64,000 bases of DNA from DTU072 sp050309775 (GTDB lineage: Bacteria; Bacillota; Clostridia; Christensenellales; DTU072): assembly GCA_050309775.1 (NCBI GenBank), contig JBNRMV010000012.1, positions 41,668 to 105,667 of the forward strand, written 5' to 3'. Below, piece by piece: positions 58,971 to 64,000 of the stretch. Under the pieces are notes generated by a model. It did no database searches. It saw nothing but the letters and a program-made list of their open reading frames with translations, and was not told where the DNA came from. Each line of letters starts with the position of its first letter. Positions within the stretch are counted from its first letter, which is position 1. The position numbers and the translations under genes were made by a program.

Positions 58971-59769
58971 AGCCCCTCCGTTTTTTCCGCGCTCTTGATA
59001 TTGCCATGGCTGCCAGCGTAACCAGTACTACTGGAAGCGAACAAGCAATGGCAAGCAGATACCAATTGGTGACATTTGGCACATGTTGCGTAAGTTTTAT
59101 TTCTCTGTCGGCGTTCGCGACATTCATATAGAATTCGTGAACATATATGTTGCTGTTTGTGTCAAAATAACTTCTTTCGGCATCAGTGGTGATAATTTTG
59201 TACGGCGTACCGTAGTGATAGCTAAGCGCAATATCCTCTCTTTCCAAGTCGAACATATACAGAATATTGAGCAACATTCCCATGGCTATGTTGTCGCCCT
59301 CTATGCCGTCAAAAACCGTCTTTTGATTGAAAAAAATATCAGAATAAAAGAAACCATCTTTTCTTTCATATTTGGAATCGTCCTTTTCATATCCGTCAAT
59401 TTGGTATTCGATATATAAATCCGTAGCCGAATCAAAGGTCTTTGAGCCAATTATTCTGCCCTTTTCGTCAGTTCTTGCCGTGTATCCGATACTAACTATA
59501 AAGGCCGTGATATAATCATATAGCTCTTCCTTGCCAAATATTGCATCGGGGTTAAGGGTGTCCAAAAACTCCTTGTCAAAAGTAAAGGTAAAAGAACGGA
59601 TTATGCTGCCGCCGGCCATACTGAAATTGCCGTATGTGATTTCGGCAAGATAGCCCTCACGAACCTTATACCCGTCTTGAGTATCGGCAAAAGCAGCTCC
59701 GCCTGTCGGAATAATAATCACACAAACAAGTAAAGCAATTGCCGCTAAAGTTATTAAGCATTTTTTCAT
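58960..59769 (-). CDS. Exported single-pass membrane protein of unknown function
   Basis: A 269-residue protein with a signal peptide (about 1-29, cleavage near AFA), an outside domain of about 200 residues rich in Tyr, Asp and beta strands, one membrane helix (about 239-257, LLAIACSLPVVLVTLAAMAI) and a short basic tail RARKKRRGYAD. I recognise no family. The ATG at 59769 has AGGATG upstream and overlaps the pepF stop; dnaB overlaps its end. Its design is the same as that of 6140-7408. Confidence 0.75.
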   Translation of the reverse strand: MKKCLITLAAIALLVCVIIIPTGGAAFADTQDGYKVREGYLAEITYGNFSMAGGSIIRSFTFTFDKEFLDTLNPDAIFGKEELYDYITAFIVSIGYTARTDEKGRIIGSKTFDSATDLYIEYQIDGYEKDDSKYERKDGFFYSDIFFNQKTVFDGIEGDNIAMGMLLNILYMFDLEREDIALSYHYGTPYKIITTDAERSYFDTNSNIYVHEFYMNVANADREIKLTQHVPNVTNWYLLAIACSLPVVLVTLAAMAISRARKKRRGYAD

Positions 59770-61550
59770 TTGCACATCCTTTCAAGAGCCTCAAGGGTTT
59801 TTGAAAACTCCCTCATCGCTATATCATAAGCCTTTTTGCTGCTTAAATCAATACCCACCTTTTTTAATATGTTCAATGGATAGTCGCTGCCGCCGGCTTT
59901 CAAAAAGTCCATATATTTGTCGACAAAGCCCTCTTTGCCGCTCAGTATCCCCTTGGCGATGTTTATGGCGCAAGTCAAGCCAGTAGCATATTTGTAGACA
60001 TAAAAAGCATTATAAAAATGCGGAATTCTTGACCATTCATAACGAATATAGTCGTCGTGAATTACGCCGTCGCCATAATACTTTTTGTTTAGTTCATAGT
60101 AGTATTCCGACATGTTATCGCTGGTCAGAGGCTGCCCTTTTTCTACGCTTTCGTGGGCAAACTTTTCAAACTGCGCAAACATTGTTTGGCGAAAAAGAGT
60201 AGTCCTGAACATATCAAGAAAATATGACAGCAGATACTTGCGTGTATTTCCGCGCGCAGTTTTTAATAAGTGTTTTATCAACAAGACTTCGTTGACGGTG
60301 CTGGCTATCTCTGCCACAAAGATTTCGTAGCCGGCTTTTGCGTAAGGCTGGGAGCTGTTGCTGAAATAACTGTGAATGGCATGCCCCATTTCGTGCGCAA
60401 TGGTGAACATGTCGTGCGTAGTGCCTTTGTGATTGAGCAGCACATAGGGATGCACACCATAGACGCCCCAAGAATATGCGCCGCTGCGCTTGTTTTCGGT
60501 CTCCTCGACATCTATCCAGCCTTGTGTTTTTGCATTTTCCAAAAGTTCGGCATATTTTTCGCCAAGAGGCAACAAAGCCTGCAGCACAATCTTGTATGCC
60601 TGCTCATAATCATAAGTCTTCTCTATATCTTTGACAATAGGCACATACATATCGTACATATGGTTTTCTTCAAGTCCAAGAACTCTTTTTCTCAGCGCCA
60701 CATAGCGGTGTAATACCGGAGTATATTCGTTTACGCAGGAAATAAGGTTTTCGTACACCTTGGGGTTGACAGCCTCTGAAAATAATGCCTGTTCAAGACA
60801 TGAAGAGAATTTTCTTACCCTTGAATAAAAAACATTCTTGTTCACATTGCCCGAATAGTTGGCTGCAAGCGTGTTGGTGAAAGCCTTATATTGTTTATAT
60901 AGGCTATCAAATGCGGCCTTTCGGACACCCTGATTGGGGTTTTGGAGCAACAACGAATATACGCCGTGTGACATCTTTACGGGCTTGCCGTCAACCTCGA
61001 CATCCTCAAAAGTCAAATCGGCATTGTCAAAAACCTGAAAAATATTTTTGTAACCGCCGCCAAACATAGCAATCTTTGAAAGCAGGTTTTCTTCCTTGTC
61101 GCTCAACAGATGCTTTTTGTTGCGCAAAATGTTCTTCAAATAAAAATCATAATCCTTATACGCTTCCGATGACATCATTTCTTTCAGTTCGGAGGTTTTT
61201 AGTTTTGCCAGTTCGGGGGTAATAAAAGAAGTTGCGGCGGAAGCCTCGACTGCCAGCATACGGACTTTTTCGGATAGCTCAATTCTTTTGTTGTCGGCGG
61301 TGTTCTCGTCGCACTTCATATGCGAATAGACATACAGCTTTTCGATGCCATAAGAAAGCTGTTCATCGGCTTTCAGGCATTCAATAGCCGTATGCTTGTT
61401 TAGTGTGCCTTTGAATTTTGGTATTTTGGATATTTTTTGTTTGCAAAAATCAAATAATTTGTCAAACTCCCCTGCATCTGATATTATGTCTTCAAGCCGC
61501 CAGATATATTCCGGGCGCACATTGCTTCTCTTTTTTGTTTCGTTCACCAT
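59766..61550 (-). CDS. pepF: Oligoendopeptidase F (M3 family)
   Basis: A cytoplasmic zinc peptidase that cuts short peptides. The 594-residue protein has the N-terminal helical domain (RPEYIWRLEDIISDAGEFDKLF) and the catalytic helix TIAHEMGHAIHSYF, where HEMGH gives two His ligands and the Glu base, with the third ligand Glu about 28 residues on (EIASTVNEVLLIKHL). Its length is typical. TGAGGTA precedes the ATG. A possible promoter (TTGACT with TAATAT, 18-base spacer) lies 20-50 bases upstream. It starts the pepF-unknown-dnaB operon. Confidence 0.96.
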   Translation of the reverse strand: MVNETKKRSNVRPEYIWRLEDIISDAGEFDKLFDFCKQKISKIPKFKGTLNKHTAIECLKADEQLSYGIEKLYVYSHMKCDENTADNKRIELSEKVRMLAVEASAATSFITPELAKLKTSELKEMMSSEAYKDYDFYLKNILRNKKHLLSDKEENLLSKIAMFGGGYKNIFQVFDNADLTFEDVEVDGKPVKMSHGVYSLLLQNPNQGVRKAAFDSLYKQYKAFTNTLAANYSGNVNKNVFYSRVRKFSSCLEQALFSEAVNPKVYENLISCVNEYTPVLHRYVALRKRVLGLEENHMYDMYVPIVKDIEKTYDYEQAYKIVLQALLPLGEKYAELLENAKTQGWIDVEETENKRSGAYSWGVYGVHPYVLLNHKGTTHDMFTIAHEMGHAIHSYFSNSSQPYAKAGYEIFVAEIASTVNEVLLIKHLLKTARGNTRKYLLSYFLDMFRTTLFRQTMFAQFEKFAHESVEKGQPLTSDNMSEYYYELNKKYYGDGVIHDDYIRYEWSRIPHFYNAFYVYKYATGLTCAINIAKGILSGKEGFVDKYMDFLKAGGSDYPLNILKKVGIDLSSKKAYDIAMREFSKTLEALERMCK

Positions 61551-61645
61551 TACCTCATATCATATTAAATTTATACCAATATATTACATTATAAACCTCT
61601 GGCAAGTCAAGTTGCTTTACATTGCTTCAGCACATGAAAATTCCC

Positions 61646-61674
61646 TTGCTAAATTTTTTAATTTAGTTTATAAT
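61646..61674 (+). promoter_or_regulatory. Promoter of the SRP RNA gene
   Basis: TTGCTA (61646-61651), 17 bases, TATAAT (61669-61674) on the plus strand, giving +1 at about 61681. Confidence 0.75.
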
Positions 61675-61680
61675 TTATAT

Positions 61681-61945
61681 CGATGCTAGACGGGGAGCTA
61701 GCGGTGCCCTGTAACCCGCAAACCGCTATAGCGGGGTCGAACGCCCACCGAGGCATACTTTATGGAAAGCCGATGCTGATAAGGGATGTTGATTATAAGG
61801 TCTCGTGCAATCGTGTGTTGTGAACCGTGTCAGAGCTTGACCGCAGCAGCACTAAACAAATTTCGCGATGTGCCACGAGGAAGCTTTATAGGAGTTACCT
61901 GTCAGTATGCCGATTCGGTAGAGTATGTCGGAGTGGGTGCATTTT
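61681..61945 (+). ncRNA. ffs: Signal recognition particle RNA, long (Alu-containing) form
   Basis: About 265 bases with the Gram-positive scRNA layout: a GC-rich 5' Alu part (GCTAGACGGGGAGCTAGC, CCCTGTAACCCGC), the long helix, and domain IV with CCGTGTCAG ... GCAGCAGCACTAA, followed by GTGCCACGAGGAAGC. The 5' GATGC pairs with the 3' GCAT ahead of a T run (61942-61949) that acts as terminator. The apical part of domain IV reads AGCTTGACC rather than the common GGTCCGGAAGGAA. The RNA binds Ffh and directs membrane-protein synthesis. It lies in the 452-base gap between pepF and the surface protein; nothing else is seen there. Confidence 0.9.
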
Positions 61946-62002
61946 TTTTATGCAAATATGCCTGTGCTATATCTTTTACCTAACCCCTGATTGTTATCTG
62001 AA

Positions 62003-64000
62003 TTATAAGCGTTCCTTTTGCTCATGTACGGCTTTCAGCTTTTCTGCCAAAACTTTTAGTGACCTCTTTCTGATTTTTGCTGCAATAACAGCGACGGCAA
62101 TGGCGGCTACTGATGCTGCGATACTTCCGGCTAATGCCGCAACTTCACGGCTTATCTCCCCTTTGCCCTCTCCTATAATAATGTATGTACCTTGTGCGTC
62201 GGAGGCATCGAACATTAAATAATCGCCTTCTCTGGTGCATGATATTTCCTCAATGTTTCCAAATGAGTCAACTTTGCCCATACTTAAATTGTTAAGATAG
62301 CGATACTCACTGTCTATCAGCAGTTTAATTGTCACACAATCGTCTTGCGTTAGCGAATTGCTCTCTATATTAATTTCATAAATCTGTTTGCTTTCCTTCC
62401 CTTTCAATGGTCCTGACGATATTTCTTCTCTTCGGCTCGAATTTGCAACAGTTATTTTTGAATCTGGCGTAAATCCTTTTTCAAATTCTACTATAACATC
62501 TTGTTGCGAATTATTTTCGTTCTCAATTATCTGCTTGTATATAATAAAAGTAAAGGTGGTTTCACCGCTCAGGATATAGCAGTCGCTATCAATGCTTACC
62601 GTTGCTTGATAATAATCCGGCTGAATTGCTGGTTTGTTATAAGTAATTATGGGAACTATGTTTTGGATATCCATCGGAATTATGTTATTAAAATCCACGC
62701 GGACAGTCTTTTTCGTTCCGTCAAAATAAATGTTCTCAGGCTCATAGAAGTTTGCGGTAATCTTTCTCGGAAGAATTGTGAGAACGGCGGTAAGTGAATC
62801 TACCTGATTATAACGGCTTTCATCATATATGAATTCTGCCAAAGCATGGTATACTCCGGGCACCTTTCCGGTGTTGTTATTATAAATGACATTTTGAATT
62901 TGCGGGGGCAAAGTCTGGTTGTCAATAACAATACTTTGATTCTCGGCGTTATATTCCACAGTTTTGTTGTTGAACCGCACACCGGACATATCTATATTGC
63001 CTTTTATTATGGTATAGGTGCCGTCAATGAATTCAATCTGGTAATTTGCATTGTAAAACTTACCGGTAATAGCATAGTCGCCTATCTCAATCCCTTCGGC
63101 TTTTGTTATTACTATATTGAGATTGTCATCACCTATTATTGCCGCAGAATCGTCCGCCAATCGCCATGTGAGCAAGGCTAACGGAGCGTCAAAGCAGGAA
63201 GTTTTGTTGTCAATTTCAACCTTGATTTTGAGAGGTTTAATTTCCAATTTAGCTTTGCCGCCATCGGCAGTAAATAATGCGCAATAGTTATTATCAATTG
63301 ATGACAAACTTATAAAATCATATACACCAACATTTTCACATGCCAAGCTTGTTTTGTCTCTTTCAAAAATTATGGACACCGTTACATTGTTTATTCCTTC
63401 AAATGTTTGTACAAACGCAGGATCAGCCTCTCCGTAAGTCTTAACATATTCGGCGGAATCTACATATAAAAGGTAAGGCGCAATTGTAAATTTATCCTTG
63501 CCGCCGTTTGTAGCAAAAGCAACTGTGTAGTTCTCATTAAGTTCGGTAAGTGTTACTGTTAAAAAGCTATATGCCCCCACATCTTTGCCTGCTTCTCTTG
63601 TATAAGTTACGCTGACAGTTTCGTCATATGCGCCGTCAAAATTCTCGGTAAATCCGGGGTCGGCTTCACCATATGTTTTGTTAAAGCTGCTTGCTGTGAC
63701 AGTGAGCGCATAAGGATTGATAGTAAATTTATCCTTGCCGCCGTTTGCCGTAAAAGCGACTGTGTAGTTCTCATTAAGTTCGGTAAGCGCTACTGCGACA
63801 AAACTATATGTTCCCACATCTTTGCCGGCCTCTCTTGTATAAGTTACGCTGACAGTTTCGTCATATACGCCTGCAAAATCTTCAGAAAATGCAGGATCAG
63901 CATCACCGTATGTTTTGCTGAAAGCGCTTGCGGTAACAATAAGTGTGTATGAACTAATAGTAAACTTATCCTTGTCGCCGTTTGCAGCAAAAGCGACTGT
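62003..64000 (-). CDS. Large surface protein with MBG-type repeats, N-terminus outside window
   Basis: The visible 665 residues are the C-terminal part of a cell-surface protein; the frame is open to the window edge. Near-identical 80-residue units (240 bases) repeat about two and a half times from 64000 to about 63430. Each has KTYGEADP, TYTREAGKDVG and LTELNENYTVAF, typical of MBG (bacterial Ig-like) domains. Further diverged Ig-like domains follow, then a membrane helix (about 27 residues of Ala/Val/Ile) and a basic cytoplasmic tail of about 25 residues. There is no LPXTG, so it is membrane-anchored. The function is unknown; adhesion or surface structure is a guess. Confidence 0.88.
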   Translation of the reverse strand, partial: TVAFAANGDKDKFTISSYTLIVTASAFSKTYGDADPAFSEDFAGVYDETVSVTYTREAGKDVGTYSFVAVALTELNENYTVAFTANGGKDKFTINPYALTVTASSFNKTYGEADPGFTENFDGAYDETVSVTYTREAGKDVGAYSFLTVTLTELNENYTVAFATNGGKDKFTIAPYLLYVDSAEYVKTYGEADPAFVQTFEGINNVTVSIIFERDKTSLACENVGVYDFISLSSIDNNYCALFTADGGKAKLEIKPLKIKVEIDNKTSCFDAPLALLTWRLADDSAAIIGDDNLNIVITKAEGIEIGDYAITGKFYNANYQIEFIDGTYTIIKGNIDMSGVRFNNKTVEYNAENQSIVIDNQTLPPQIQNVIYNNNTGKVPGVYHALAEFIYDESRYNQVDSLTAVLTILPRKITANFYEPENIYFDGTKKTVRVDFNNIIPMDIQNIVPIITYNKPAIQPDYYQATVSIDSDCYILSGETTFTFIIYKQIIENENNSQQDVIVEFEKGFTPDSKITVANSSRREEISSGPLKGKESKQIYEINIESNSLTQDDCVTIKLLIDSEYRYLNNLSMGKVDSFGNIEEISCTREGDYLMFDASDAQGTYIIIGEGKGEISREVAALAGSIAASVAAIAVAVIAAKIRKRSLKVLAEKLKAVHEQKERL
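63430..64000 (-). repeat. 240-bp tandem repeats encoding MBG domains
   Basis: The segment around CTTATCCTTG(C/T)CGCCGTTTG recurs at about 63490, 63730 and 63970, a 240-base period. The first two full units differ by few bases, so copy number may vary by recombination. Confidence 0.85.

Noticed and set aside
61827..62222. 131-residue plus-strand ORF across the SRP RNA end
   Set aside because: Overlaps the SRP RNA and the end of the surface protein gene; no start signal.
1..64000. CRISPR arrays, tRNA or rRNA genes, insertion sequences, prophage
   Set aside because: No regularly spaced repeats, tRNA cloverleaf signals, rRNA sequence, transposase or phage genes were seen.

Overview
The window is a 64 kb piece of the chromosome of a low-GC, endospore-forming Clostridia-type Firmicute (Bacillota). 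It carries sporulation genes of both compartments (sigE, sigG, sigK, spoIIGA, the spoIIIA operon, spoIVB, spoVAC/AD/AE, ytfJ, ymxH). MurE has the DNPR motif of meso-diaminopimelate cell walls. It also has an OLE RNA locus and a long, Alu-containing SRP RNA. No species can be named from the sequence. Almost everything is on the minus strand; only one amidohydrolase and the SRP RNA are clearly on plus.

Layout from high to low coordinate, the direction of transcription. The right edge (62-64 kb) is the C-terminal part of a large surface protein with MBG-type repeats, followed by the SRP RNA gene. 52-61.6 kb holds pepF, an exported unknown, dnaB, then tig-clpP-clpX, engB, a Cys-rich probable spore protein and a metallophosphoesterase. 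38.5-51.7 kb is the dcw division/cell-wall cluster (mraZ, rsmH, an FtsL-position protein, a SpoVD-like PBP, murE, mraY, murD, ftsW, murA, ftsQ/divIB, a diverged ftsA, ftsZ). It lacks murF and murG. It runs into spoIIGA-sigE-sigG, ymxH, nrdR, an RluA-family synthase and sigK. 28-32.5 kb is polA-coaE-dinB; 26.2-28 kb is spoVAC-AD-AE.

From 26 kb to 9.7 kb the order follows the conserved Bacillus/Clostridia arrangement: pepQ-efp, spoIIIAA-AH, asp23, nusB, folD, xseA, xseB, ispA, OLE RNA, oapA, tlyA, nadK, argR, recN, spoIVB. accBC, dxs and spo0A are missing from their usual places. Below spoIVB lies a 102-bp tandem repeat, a membrane protein (possibly a remote SpoIIM), a D,D-carboxypeptidase, an exported unknown, then the M50 protease-scpA-scpB-DUF2953-ytfJ-dacF-rluB group and a truncated acyl-CoA carboxyltransferase.

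The most interesting items are the OLE RNA/OapA locus with its own promoter; several promoters that place the start codon at or near +1 (possible leaderless mRNAs); an apparent AUA start for the SpoVD-like PBP; a 12-bp hairpin that would hide the sigK ribosome binding site; and the decayed tandem-repeat ORF where spo0A would be expected. Promoter calls rest on hexamers I could align by eye; nearly all have a 17-bp spacer and five of them (counting one TTTACA/TTGATT-type neighbour separately) use TTGACT at -35.
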